A stretch of DNA of 7,301 bases from an uncultured Chthoniobacterales bacterium. GTDB taxonomy: Bacteria; Verrucomicrobiota; Verrucomicrobiia; Chthoniobacterales; UBA10450. The stretch lies in assembly GCA_955652255.1 (NCBI GenBank), contig CATPAW010000140.1:1-7301 (forward strand), given 5' to 3'. Under the pieces are notes generated by a model. The model saw nothing but the letters and a program-made list of their open reading frames with translations, was not told where the DNA came from and made no database searches. A program made the translations under genes and the position numbers. Below are positions 1-7,301 of this stretch, piece after piece (the stretch's first letter is position 1; every line of letters begins with the position of its first letter).

Positions 1-873
1 ATTGAAAAAGGCGCAATCGCGATAGGCATTGGGGAAGAAAACGTGCGGCGTGTTCCGAGCGATTCCGAATTTCGAATGGATGTCGCCGCGTTGCGCAAAA
101 TGATTGCGCAAGATCGACAAGAGAACTTTCGGCCAATGGCGGTGGTGGGGACCGTGGGCACGACATCGACCGCGAGCGTGGATTCGGTTCCGGAGATCGC
201 ACAGGTTTGCCGGGAGGAGAAAATGTGGTTGCACATCGACGGTGCTTACGGCGCGGGACTGGGATTATTGCCCGAGTGCAAATGGATCACCGCCGGTTGG
301 AACGAGGCCGATTCCATTGTCATCAATCCGCACAAGATGCTTTTCGTTCCGTTGGATTTCAGCGCGCTTTACGTCCGCGACATAGGTCGCTTGCGACGCT
401 TGTTTACGCTCGATCCAGAGCATCTACACCTCCGCGATCCTGTCGGCGCCGAGATCAACTACATGGATTACGGAGTGCAGCTCGGACGGCGTTTTCGCGC
501 GCTCAAAGCGTGGATGGTTTGGCGCACGTTCGGCCGCGCCGGAATGATTTCTCGCATTCGCGAGCATCTGCGTCTGGCGCATTTGCTCGCCGACTGGATC
601 AAGACCGACAATCGCTTCGAGCTGAGCGCGCCGGTGGTAATGCCGGTTGTTTGTTTTCGATTCGTCACCGCGTCTGATCGCAAGATCGACATGTTGAACA
701 GCGAGATCGTGGAACGAATCAATGCGTCCGGGCGCGCTTATCTCACGCAAACGAAATTGGATGGCCGCACGGTGATGCGGATCGGCTTGGGAAATGTTCT
801 GACGACCGAACAACATCTGCGCAACATGTGGGAACTCATCCAAACGAGCGTGAGCGAAGTTGCCGCGAGATAA
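1..873 (+). CDS. PLP-dependent (group II) amino-acid decarboxylase, C-terminal part, 5' end outside window
   Basis: The frame is open from base 1 and ends at TAA 871-873, so 290 codons are visible. The family is usually about 470-490 residues, so roughly the first 185 are missing. The GTG at 43 is internal, because the protein reads sensibly upstream of it (IEKGAIAIGIGEENVRRVP, as in the aromatic-L-amino-acid/glutamate decarboxylase family). Seen motifs: VVGTVGTTSTASVD, then HIDGAYGAG, whose Asp (codon 80 of the fragment) is expected to contact the PLP pyridine nitrogen, then NPHK, whose Lys (codon 112, nt 334-336) should form the Schiff base with PLP. The C-terminal small domain ends in a family-typical RIGLGNVLTTEQHL segment. 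Known for the family: decarboxylation of aromatic or related L-amino acids to amines in the cytoplasm. The substrate cannot be told from the fragment; tyrosine/DOPA/tryptophan or a related acid is possible. It lies 45 nt upstream of the PPIase gene on the same strand. Confidence 0.92.
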   Translation: MEKGAIAIGIGEENVRRVPSDSEFRMDVAALRKMIAQDRQENFRPMAVVGTVGTTSTASVDSVPEIAQVCREEKMWLHIDGAYGAGLGLLPECKWITAGWNEADSIVINPHKMLFVPLDFSALYVRDIGRLRRLFTLDPEHLHLRDPVGAEINYMDYGVQLGRRFRALKAWMVWRTFGRAGMISRIREHLRLAHLLADWIKTDNRFELSAPVVMPVVCFRFVTASDRKIDMLNSEIVERINASGRAYLTQTKLDGRTVMRIGLGNVLTTEQHLRNMWELIQTSVSEVAAR

Positions 874-918
874 ACAAACCGTAAGGTTAACGGCTCATTC
901 GGAATTTAGTTACAAACA

Positions 919-2448
919 ATGATCACACTTCTACGCAAGCATCGTCACTGGCTCATGATCGTGATCGCGATCCTGGCCCTGCCGTTTTGCATCTATTTCG
1001 TAAAAACGGATTATAGCGCGATTCGTCCCGATCGATTCGCGCGCATTTACAATCGCGACATTACGCTGGTGGAGGCGAAGCGAGATGCGCGGCTGTTGGA
1101 TCTGGCCCGCGCGCTGGAAATGCCCAGTCTTGGCCAGGATTTGGCCGCAGGCGCAAATAAAAATGATCAGGGCCAGGTTTATGCACAGTTCATTTTGAAT
1201 CTCCAAATCCTTCGGCACGAAGCGGCGCGGCTCGGGATTCGGCCGACGCAGTCTGAGATTGTCGATGTTGTCCGCAATTTGAAAGCGTTTCGCGGCGGGT
1301 CGGGGTTCGACCTCAACAAATACAACGACTTCGTTCAAAACGCGCTTTCGCCAAATGGTCTGAGCGAAGCGCAGATCGAGGAAGTGGCGACTGATGAGCT
1401 TTGCCTGAGCCGCATTAAACAGCTTTTGGCGACTGGTGTGTCTCTGCCTGAAAACGAGAGCAAAGCAAATTATGAGGAAGCCTACGGCAAACTTTTCGTC
1501 AGCGTTATCCGATTGCGCTCAGCGGATTTCGCGAAGGACATTCAGGTGACGGACGATGACGTGCGCAAGTATTATGAATCGCACAAGGCTGAATTTAAAA
1601 GCGACGAGAAGCGCAAGGTCGACTTCGTCAGTCTCTCGTTAACTGACGAACAAAGGAAACTGGCGGGCAAAGAGCGGATTGATGCTCTCCAGAAATTGGC
1701 TGATCGCGCGAACGATGTCACGCAGGCGATGTTGGAAAAGGGTGCAGATTTCAAACAGGTCGCGGAGAAGTTTCAGCTGCCTCTTCACGGTACCGGTGAG
1801 TTCACCGCGGCAGCGCCCGATCCGCAGTTGAATGTCGATCCACGGCTGGGAAGCGCTGCTTTTCAATTGACGTCGCAGGAGTTGGTGAGCGACCCGATCC
1901 AGGTGGTCGATGGGTTTTATATTCTGCATCTGGCAGGGATCGTTGAAGCGCGTCCGCTGACAATCGACGAGGCAAAGCCGAGGATCGTAGAGGCAATCAA
2001 GAACGCTCGAACCCGGGAGTTGATCACGACCAAAGGTGCCGAGATCGTGCGTCAGTTGCGCGAAGCTACAAGCTCCGGCCAGCCGCTCGAGGCGGCGATC
2101 CAAAAGACCGGAGTGAAGGCTGAGAAGCTCGCTCCTTTTTCGCTCTTGGAAGATCCGACCGCAAAATCAAATGACAAACCGGAGCCGAAAAATGAGCCGT
2201 CCGATCTTATCGCGATCAAAAACGCCGTTGCGCAAATTGAGCCCGGCAGCGTGAGCGACTTTTTCCCGTGGGAAGACGGCGGGGTGATTGCGGTGTTGGA
2301 GAAGCGCGAACCGCCCGACCCTGCGAAGTATCCGGGAAGCAAAGCCGCCTTTGACCAACGCTACCTCGGCAACAAACGAACGATTGTTTTCCACGAATGG
2401 CTGCGCGACCGGCAGCGCGACGCCGGCCTGCAATTTTCGCACGGCTAA
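919..2448 (+). CDS. Membrane-anchored peptidyl-prolyl isomerase, PpiD/SurA-like (parvulin type)
   Basis: This 509-residue protein has the layout of PpiD-type periplasmic folding factors. A short basic N-terminus (MITLLRKHRH) is followed by one hydrophobic segment at about residues 11-28, probably an uncleaved membrane anchor. Next comes a helical SurA_N-like chaperone region (about 45-190, with FILNLQILRHEAARLGI). The parvulin-like region (about 205-345) contains VTDDDVRKYYESHKAEF, then GTGEF, and ends in a rotamase-like stretch (AAFQLTSQELVSDPIQVVDG, then FYILHL). A C-terminal extension (about 350-509) is rich in charged residues. PpiC-type domains catalyse cis-trans isomerisation of X-Pro bonds and help fold exported proteins. 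The parvulin part is divergent, with a long helical insert at about 242-285, so it may act mainly as a chaperone. The ATG at 919 is chosen because the anchor follows directly; no clear Shine-Dalgarno sequence precedes it. The TPR gene begins 30 nt after the stop. Confidence 0.85.
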   Translation: MITLLRKHRHWLMIVIAILALPFCIYFVKTDYSAIRPDRFARIYNRDITLVEAKRDARLLDLARALEMPSLGQDLAAGANKNDQGQVYAQFILNLQILRHEAARLGIRPTQSEIVDVVRNLKAFRGGSGFDLNKYNDFVQNALSPNGLSEAQIEEVATDELCLSRIKQLLATGVSLPENESKANYEEAYGKLFVSVIRLRSADFAKDIQVTDDDVRKYYESHKAEFKSDEKRKVDFVSLSLTDEQRKLAGKERIDALQKLADRANDVTQAMLEKGADFKQVAEKFQLPLHGTGEFTAAAPDPQLNVDPRLGSAAFQLTSQELVSDPIQVVDGFYILHLAGIVEARPLTIDEAKPRIVEAIKNARTRELITTKGAEIVRQLREATSSGQPLEAAIQKTGVKAEKLAPFSLLEDPTAKSNDKPEPKNEPSDLIAIKNAVAQIEPGSVSDFFPWEDGGVIAVLEKREPPDPAKYPGSKAAFDQRYLGNKRTIVFHEWLRDRQRDAGLQFSHG

Positions 2449-2478
2449 ACATTAGATCGACATCGTCGATTTCCGAAA

Positions 2479-2811
2479 ATGGAGACGCGCGACGAAATTT
2501 TTGATGATGCCAACGGCGACCTCGCCATCGGAGAGCTCGAAAGCGCGGTCGAGAAATATCGGCGCTGCGTCGAGATCGATCCTGAATTTTTCGATGGCTG
2601 GCACGCGCTCGGTATGGCGCTGATGAAGCTCGGTCGTTTTCCGAAAGCGATCGAAGCCGGCAGAAGAGCGACTGAGCTTCGGCCTAACGATCAAATCGGC
2701 TGGACTAGCCTCTCGCTATTTTACAATCGCAACGGGGACATCAAAGAAGCCGAAGCCGCCGGCGCCAAAGCGAAGGTCCTTTCTTGGGGCGGCAAGATCG
2801 CGAAGGAATAA
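2479..2811 (+). CDS. Small tetratricopeptide-repeat (TPR) protein
   Basis: A 110-residue soluble protein made almost entirely of about three TPR units, near residues 4-37, 38-71 and 72-103. TPR signature positions are visible: A-x(2)-K-Y at 23-27 followed by a VEIDPE turn, then WHALGMALMKLGRFPKAIEA with a TELRPN turn, then GWTSLSLFYNRNGDIKEAEA. TPRs form paired helices that hold protein partners; the partner is unknown. There is no signal peptide, so a cytoplasmic location is likely. It follows the PPIase gene by 30 nt on the same strand, which suggests co-transcription. That spacer holds a small hairpin (6-bp arms at 2456-2461 and 2465-2470), and no strong Shine-Dalgarno sequence precedes the ATG. 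The stop is 6 nt before the palindromic repeat at 2818. Confidence 0.82.
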   Translation: METRDEIFDDANGDLAIGELESAVEKYRRCVEIDPEFFDGWHALGMALMKLGRFPKAIEAGRRATELRPNDQIGWTSLSLFYNRNGDIKEAEAAGAKAKVLSWGGKIAKE

Positions 2812-2817
2812 GAACCG

Positions 2818-2951
2818 CCTCGCACAAAGGCTGCAAAGGACACAGCGACTAAGACGTTCGTAAAACTCTGTTCCATCTATCTTTCCTTTGTGATCTTTGT
2901 GATCGTTGTGATCGTTGTGATCGTTGTGAACGTCGTGACCGTTGTGCGAGG
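2818..2951. repeat. Imperfect palindromic element with 9-nt period, copy 1 (possible bidirectional terminator)
   Basis: The outer ends form a perfect 10-bp inverted repeat, CCTCGCACAA (2818-2827) and TTGTGCGAGG (2942-2951). Inside, both arms are built of degenerate 9-nt units. On the right strand they read GTGATCTTT, GTGATCGTT (three times), GTGAACGTC and GTGACCGTT. The left arm carries complementary-type units (AAAGGCTGC, AAAGGACAC). Arms and centre differ in length, so the fold is a long imperfect stem. It fills the whole gap between the convergent TPR gene (stop at 2811) and M13 gene (stop begins at 2958), which makes a role as a two-way terminator plausible but unproven. A shorter relative lies at 5783-5865. 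Confidence 0.8.
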
Positions 2952-2955
2952 TCTG

Positions 2956-5010
2956 TCACCAGATGTTCACGCGCTTGTCTGCCGGGCGGACCATCGGGCT
3001 GTTGCTCGGAATGTTAAATGCCTTCGCGAACTCGGGCAGATTCGAGAGCGGTCCGTCCACGCGGTAGCGCGCGGGTGAATGCGGATCAGTGTTCAAGCGC
3101 AACTTCAGATCTTCATCGCGCTGTTTCGATTTCCAGATCGTGGCGAAAGACAAAAAGAAACGCTGCTCCGGAGTAAAGCCGTCAATTTTTTTCTCCCGCG
3201 CCGCCGGATTTTTATCGAGTGCTTTTTGCAACGCGGCATAGGCGAGTTTGACTCCGCCGATGTCGGCAATGTTTTCGCCCTGGGTCAATTCGCCGTTGAC
3301 GTGCATACCGGGCAGCGGTTCGTACTCCGCGTACTGCGTCACGACCGCTTGGGAGCGCTCTTTGAATTTCGCGGCCGATTCGGGCGACCACCAGTCGCGT
3401 AAATTTCCGGTCGCATCGTATTGCCGGCCCTGATCGTCGAAGCCGTGAGTCATTTCATGTCCGATGACGGCGCCGATTCCGCCGTAATTGACCGCGTCAT
3501 CTGCTTTCGCATTAAAGAACGGCGGCTGCAAAATTCCAGCTGGAAAAACGATTTCGTTCATCGTGGGGTTGTAATACGCATTCACCGTCGGCGGCGTCAT
3601 ACCCCATTCCGTCCGGTCGACCGGCTTGCCGATTTTCTTGAGGTCGCGATTGACCTCAAAATTCTCCGCGCGCATCGCATTCAAGATAAATGGGCCGCGG
3701 TCGATCTTGAGCAGCGAGTAATCGCGCCATTTATCCGGGTAACCGATTTTGACACCGAAGGCGGTCAGTTTTTTCAGCGCTTCCTGCTTGGTCGGTTCGT
3801 CCATCCATTCCAGCGTCTTGATTCGATCGCTCAGCGCTTCCTTCAGATTATTGATCAGCTCAAGGGCGCGCGCCTTTGCTTCCGGCGGGAAATTCTCCGC
3901 GACATAAAGTTTGCCGAGCGCTTCACCAATGGCCTGATCGGTCGAAATGACGACACGTTTCCACCGCGGCTTGATTTGTTTCGTGCCGCGCAGAGTCGCG
4001 TCGTTGAAATTGAAATTTTCATTCACAAAATCCTTGGAGAGCTCGGCGGCGGCGGCGTTGATGAGATGCCAGCGCAAATAAGTTTTCCAATCGTCGATCG
4101 GGGTGTTCGCGAAAGTTGCATTGGCGGCTTTGAAGAAGTCCGGCTGACGAACGTTGATGTCGCCCGGTTCGATCAGATTGATTTCTTTGAAGTAATCGGC
4201 CCAGTTCCAATCCGGCGTGAGTGCCTGCAGATCGGTCTGCGGCATTTTGTTGTAGTTCTTCTGCGGATCGCGCAATTCGACGCGGGTGCGCGAGGCTTGT
4301 GCGAGCGAAGTTTCCAACGCGAGAATCTTTTTTGCATGATCGCTTGCGGTGTTGGCTGGCTCGCCGAGCAGCGTCAACATCTTCGCGACATGATCGACAT
4401 ATTGGTCGCGCAACTTCTTCGAAGCATCGTCGGTCTTCGTGTAATAATCGCGGTCCGGCATGCCGAGCCCGCCCTGGACGCAGTTCGAAATCACCATTGT
4501 GCTGTTCTTGTCGTCCTGCCCGGAGCCGAACCCGAAGAATGCGCCCACGCCGAGAGTGTGGAGATGCGCGATCTCCTTGAGCACATCGTTGCGATCTTTC
4601 ATCGCGTCGCTGCGTTTGAGCTCATCGTCCAGCGGTTTGGTTCGCATGGCTTCGATCGTTTTCTCATCCATCCCGCTCCCGTAATAATCACCGACCTTCT
4701 GCATTTCCGGCGCGGTTTTTGGATCGACATGTGACTTCGCGGCTTTCTCCGCGATCTCGTGCAATGCGTCGTTGTTTTTCTCGATCAATTCGTTGAAGCT
4801 GCCCCAGCGCGAATATTCCGGCGGAATCTCCGTCCGTTTGATCCAGCCGCCGTCTGCGTACATAAAAAAATCGTCCTGCGGCTTGACCGACGTATCCATG
4901 TCCTTTGGATCAATCGGCGGCGGATTTTTCTCGGACTTTGGTTGCGGCGCGGCCTGCAAAGCAAACACGCCCAATAAGCTGATCAGAATGGCGGACAGGA
5001 ACTTAAACAT
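2956..5010 (-). CDS. Secreted M13 family zinc metallopeptidase (neprilysin/PepO-like)
   Basis: Full-length, 684 residues, typical of bacterial M13 enzymes. The start is the codon at 5010-5008, because the protein then opens with a clear signal peptide (MFKFLSAILISLLGVFALQA, cleavage near Ala20/21, no lipobox Cys). The frame continues 33 codons upstream, but that part is Arg/Ser-rich and not family-like. The N-terminal M13 domain begins near DTSVKPQDDFFMYADGGWIK. Catalytic region: NAYYNP (477-482, substrate backbone binding), FPAGILQPPFF (489-499), then HEMTH (518-522), with His518 and His522 as zinc ligands and Glu519 as the general base. GENIADIGG follows, with Glu579 as third zinc ligand and Asp583 supporting a His. 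All key residues are present, so it should be active. The C-terminus ends in NIW, keeping the final Trp usual in the family but lacking the common C-x-x-W Cys. Expected role: cleavage of small peptides in the periplasm or outside. It is divergent from the NTF2-like gene. Confidence 0.95.
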   Translation of the reverse strand: MFKFLSAILISLLGVFALQAAPQPKSEKNPPPIDPKDMDTSVKPQDDFFMYADGGWIKRTEIPPEYSRWGSFNELIEKNNDALHEIAEKAAKSHVDPKTAPEMQKVGDYYGSGMDEKTIEAMRTKPLDDELKRSDAMKDRNDVLKEIAHLHTLGVGAFFGFGSGQDDKNSTMVISNCVQGGLGMPDRDYYTKTDDASKKLRDQYVDHVAKMLTLLGEPANTASDHAKKILALETSLAQASRTRVELRDPQKNYNKMPQTDLQALTPDWNWADYFKEINLIEPGDINVRQPDFFKAANATFANTPIDDWKTYLRWHLINAAAAELSKDFVNENFNFNDATLRGTKQIKPRWKRVVISTDQAIGEALGKLYVAENFPPEAKARALELINNLKEALSDRIKTLEWMDEPTKQEALKKLTAFGVKIGYPDKWRDYSLLKIDRGPFILNAMRAENFEVNRDLKKIGKPVDRTEWGMTPPTVNAYYNPTMNEIVFPAGILQPPFFNAKADDAVNYGGIGAVIGHEMTHGFDDQGRQYDATGNLRDWWSPESAAKFKERSQAVVTQYAEYEPLPGMHVNGELTQGENIADIGGVKLAYAALQKALDKNPAAREKKIDGFTPEQRFFLSFATIWKSKQRDEDLKLRLNTDPHSPARYRVDGPLSNLPEFAKAFNIPSNSPMVRPADKRVNIW

Positions 5011-5148
5011 CGCAGAAGAAACGCGAGATGACCTCGCTTGTCCACTGCGGAAGCAGCATCTTCTGTAGCGGCTGTCGCCTCCGTGAAGGGCGGAGCCCAA
5101 CGGCCTCAATTTCTGTGGGTTACAACAGTGGTTCCCGGTCTTATTACG
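5011..5148. other. Divergent intergenic leader of the M13 gene; no gene seen
   Basis: The sequence between the M13 start and the putative promoter of the small secreted gene holds small GC-rich inverted repeats. One is CTGC/GCAG around a GGAA loop at 5045-5056; another is a GGCT/AGCC pair (5070-5073, 5094-5097) enclosing CTCCG/CGGAG. Frames open across it on both strands (N-terminal extensions of the two flanking genes), but their predicted peptides are low-complexity and I reject them. It should contain the M13 promoter; I could not find a convincing -35/-10 pair on the minus strand. Confidence 0.35.
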
Positions 5149-5176
5149 TTGACCCTTTTCGCGGTATCCCTAGGTT
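5149..5176 (+). promoter_or_regulatory. Putative sigma70-type promoter of the small secreted protein gene
   Basis: TTGACC (5149-5154), then a 16-nt spacer, then TAGGTT (5171-5176). Transcription would begin near 5183, leaving a leader of about 22 nt before the ATG at 5205. The -35 box is good and the -10 box only fair. Confidence 0.35.
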
Positions 5177-5204
5177 GGGGCTCAACCACGAACCGAAAGG
5201 ACTT

Positions 5205-5651
5205 ATGAAGAAATATATTACCTATGCAATGACCGCCTTCTTCGCGACGATCGCTGTTTCGATCGCTGCCCCGGACAAGAATGCGATGATGGCGAAAGAA
5301 ACAGCGGCCTGGCAGGCCTTCAAGGACAAAAAGGCAGATGACTTTAAGAAGGTCGTCGCCGCCGACTTCCTCGGCGTTTATGCCGAAGGCGTCTCCAACA
5401 TGAAAAAGGAGATGGATGACATGCAAAAGTGGGACATGAAATCGTTTGCCATGAGCGATTACAACGTCGTCTCTGCTGGAGCAGGCACGATGATGTCGAG
5501 TTACAAGGTCACCGTCGAGGGGACGTATGATGGGAAGGACGCCTCCGGCACCTTTAACGCCGGCTCCGTCTGGAGAATGAAGAACGGCGAATGGCAGGCC
5601 ATTTTCCACACGAACGTGAAACAGGAGGCAGCAGCCAAGCCGGCCGGTTAA
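5205..5651 (+). CDS. Small secreted NTF2-like (SnoaL/DUF4440-type) protein
   Basis: A 148-residue protein. The ATG at 5205 is chosen because GAAAGGA lies just upstream (5195-5201, short 3-nt spacing) and a signal peptide begins there: MKKYITYAMTAFFATIAVSIA, with cleavage expected near Ala21. The frame stays open back to 5028, but that stretch is not protein-like. The mature part looks like one NTF2-fold domain: an opening helix (ETAAWQAFKDKKADDFKKVV, 32-51), then ADFLGVYAEGV, then strands ending in the diagnostic GSVWRMKNGEWQAIFH (120-135). Such domains form a cone-shaped pocket; members may be enzymes, binding proteins or have no known activity, and no catalytic residues can be assigned here. 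The tail is Ala/Lys-rich. The gene ends in tandem stops (TAATAA, 5649-5654). It is divergent from the M13 peptidase. Confidence 0.82.
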   Translation: MKKYITYAMTAFFATIAVSIAAPDKNAMMAKETAAWQAFKDKKADDFKKVVAADFLGVYAEGVSNMKKEMDDMQKWDMKSFAMSDYNVVSAGAGTMMSSYKVTVEGTYDGKDASGTFNAGSVWRMKNGEWQAIFHTNVKQEAAAKPAG

Positions 5652-5652
5652 T

Positions 5653-5687
5653 AATCGACGCTATCGTTTGATCCAGTCGATTGGATC
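5653..5687 (+). terminator. Weak hairpins just after the NTF2-like gene, possible terminator
   Basis: AATCGAC (5653-5659) can pair with GTCGATT (5676-5682), and GATCCA (5670-5675) with TGGATC (5682-5687). The two pairings overlap and exclude each other. Only a short TTA follows, so this is not a classical intrinsic terminator. Confidence 0.22.
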
Positions 5688-5707
5688 TTAAACAGTCGCG
5701 GGATACA

Positions 5708-5728
5708 GCGCGTGCGAGTCGCACGCGC
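5708..5728. repeat. GC-rich perfect hairpin
   Basis: GCGCGTGCG (5708-5716), a 3-nt loop AGT, then CGCACGCGC (5720-5728): a perfect 9-bp stem made almost wholly of G and C. No T-tract follows, so Rho-independent termination in the standard form is doubtful. It could slow the polymerase, protect the upstream 3' end, or be a degenerate palindromic repeat. The rest of 5652-5782 holds no gene that I can support. Confidence 0.55.
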
Positions 5729-5782
5729 GCTGCTCTCGCTGCGACGTCTTCTACGCCGTTGGAAATTTGGCCGTAGGAATTG

Positions 5783-5865
5783 CCTCGCACAAAGTCCACC
5801 AAGGACACGACGTAATTCGTAATTCATCGGGAGGTCGTTGTGACCGTTGTGTCCGTAGTGCGAGG
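5783..5865. repeat. Imperfect palindromic element with 9-nt period, copy 2
   Basis: A shorter relative of the element at 2818-2951. The ends are CCTCGCAC (5783-5790) and GTGCGAGG (5858-5865). The left arm continues in 9-nt units AAAGTCCAC and CAAGGACAC; the right arm, read as its complement, gives TACGGACAC and AACGGTCAC. The two copies share GCCTCGCACAAAG and AAGGACAC on the left and GTGCGAGGTCT on the right. The centre differs and here contains a 7-bp tandem duplication (CGTAATT, 5811-5824). It lies between the NTF2-like gene and the thiC promoter. Confidence 0.78.
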
Positions 5866-5878
5866 TCTCTTACGCGTG

Positions 5879-5906
5879 TTGACTTCACTCGCGTGAGTCT
5901 TATTCT
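5879..5906 (+). promoter_or_regulatory. Putative sigma70-type promoter of thiC
   Basis: TTGACT (5879-5884), a 16-nt spacer, then TATTCT (5901-5906). Transcription would begin around 5912-5914, only about 10 nt before the TPP riboswitch core, as expected for a riboswitch-controlled leader. The spacer holds a small ACTC/GAGT inverted repeat. Position and box quality make this the best promoter in the window. Confidence 0.6.
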
Positions 5907-5920
5907 GACCGAGACAATAA

Positions 5921-6004
5921 GTGCGGGGGAGCCGCCTGGCTGAGAGGTCCGAAAAATTCGGACGACCCCTTGAACCTGATGCGGGTAATGCCGCCGCAGG
6001 GAGC
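5921..6004 (+). promoter_or_regulatory. TPP riboswitch (THI-box) controlling thiC
   Basis: The conserved thiamine-pyrophosphate aptamer landmarks occur in order. GGGGGAGCC is followed by a short P2 (AGCC 5930-5933 and GGCT 5938-5941, loop GCCT) and TGAGAG. A 7-bp P3 follows (GTCCGAA 5947-5953, loop AAA, TTCGGAC 5957-5963). Then come ACCCC, the AACCTGA box (5973-5979), a P5 stem (GCGG 5981-5984, CCGC 5991-5994) around the GTAATG loop, and the closing GCAGGGAG, whose AGG can pair with CCT (5975-5977) as P4. Binding of TPP is known to lower expression of the downstream thiamine gene. Ends are approximate because the P1 closing stem is not obvious. Confidence 0.95.
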
Positions 6005-6012
6005 GAGGTCGG

Positions 6013-6030
6013 CCATGCGAATTTCCGCGC

Positions 6031-6034
<4 letters not shown>
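6013..6034 (+). promoter_or_regulatory. Start-codon hairpin, likely part of the riboswitch expression platform
   Basis: CCATGCG (6013-6019), an 8-nt loop, then CGCATGG (6028-6034): a perfect 7-bp stem whose 3' arm contains the thiC ATG at 6031. It begins 8 nt after the aptamer's conserved GGGAG. No T-tract follows, so it fits control of translation better than transcription termination. A link with TPP binding is inferred from position only. Confidence 0.5.

Positions 6035-7301
<1,267 letters not shown>

Noticed and set aside
43..45. GTG as the start of the decarboxylase
   Set aside because: Family-like sequence continues upstream to base 1 without a stop, and the first half of the enzyme would be missing.
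2881..2951. CRISPR-like array
   Set aside because: The repeats are 9 nt in direct tandem with no spacers, and no cas genes are present.
2890..3078. Small plus-strand frame beginning with a Val/Ile-rich repeat resembling a membrane segment
   Set aside because: The hydrophobic stretch is just the 9-nt repeat units read in frame, and the rest is antisense to the M13 C-terminus.
3421..4734. 437-codon open frame on the plus strand opposite the M13 gene
   Set aside because: It is antisense to a clear, full-length M13 peptidase with all catalytic motifs; its translation is Arg/Phe/Val-rich and matches no family I recognise.
5011..5109. 33-residue upstream extension of the M13 peptidase
   Set aside because: Arg/Ser-rich and unlike the family; the signal peptide begins at the ATG at 5010.
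5028..5204. N-terminal extension of the NTF2-like protein
   Set aside because: The extension is not protein-like and hides the signal peptide; ATG 5205 has an AAAGGA upstream and begins a proper signal sequence.
2818..5865. Composite transposon or integron cassette
   Set aside because: No transposase or integrase, no target-site duplication that I can identify, and the flanking elements are themselves palindromes rather than insertion sequences.

Overview
The window looks like a chromosomal stretch from a moderately GC-rich Gram-negative bacterium. I favour Verrucomicrobiota (perhaps Chthoniobacterales-like). That rests on the mix of genes, the weak Shine-Dalgarno sequences and the many small palindromic repeats; it is recall and inference, not proof. 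No phage, transposase, CRISPR array, rRNA or tRNA is visible.

Layout from left to right. (1) The C-terminal part of a PLP-dependent decarboxylase (1-873, +), whose N-terminus lies outside the window. (2) A membrane-anchored PpiD/SurA-like peptidyl-prolyl isomerase (919-2448, +), followed 30 nt later by a small TPR protein (2479-2811, +), probably in one transcript. (3) A 134-bp imperfect palindrome with a 9-nt period (2818-2951), filling the gap between convergent genes. (4) A complete secreted M13 (neprilysin/PepO-type) zinc metallopeptidase on the minus strand (2956-5010). (5) Divergent from it, a small secreted NTF2-like protein (5205-5651, +). (6) A gene-free interval of about 380 bp (5652-6030) holding a GC-rich hairpin, a second copy of the 9-nt-period palindrome, a good sigma70-type promoter, a TPP riboswitch and a hairpin enclosing the thiC start codon. 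(7) The first 423 codons of thiC (6031 to the window end), which leave the window still open.

Functionally, thiC with its TPP riboswitch is a textbook thiamine-repressed biosynthesis unit. The PPIase, M13 peptidase and NTF2-like protein are all predicted to act at or beyond the inner membrane, but nothing shows that they work together.

The most unusual signal is the palindromic repeats. Two unrelated families sit in frame inside the thiC coding sequence. One is a 59-bp double hairpin in the variable N-terminal region whose two arms differ by three consecutive compensatory base-pair swaps. The other is a perfect 14-bp hairpin, abutted by a second long hairpin, just before the conserved HAGESFGA segment. 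With the two 9-nt-period palindromes between genes, this suggests a genome carrying several REP/RPE-like palindromic element families, some tolerated as peptide insertions in an essential-type metabolic enzyme.
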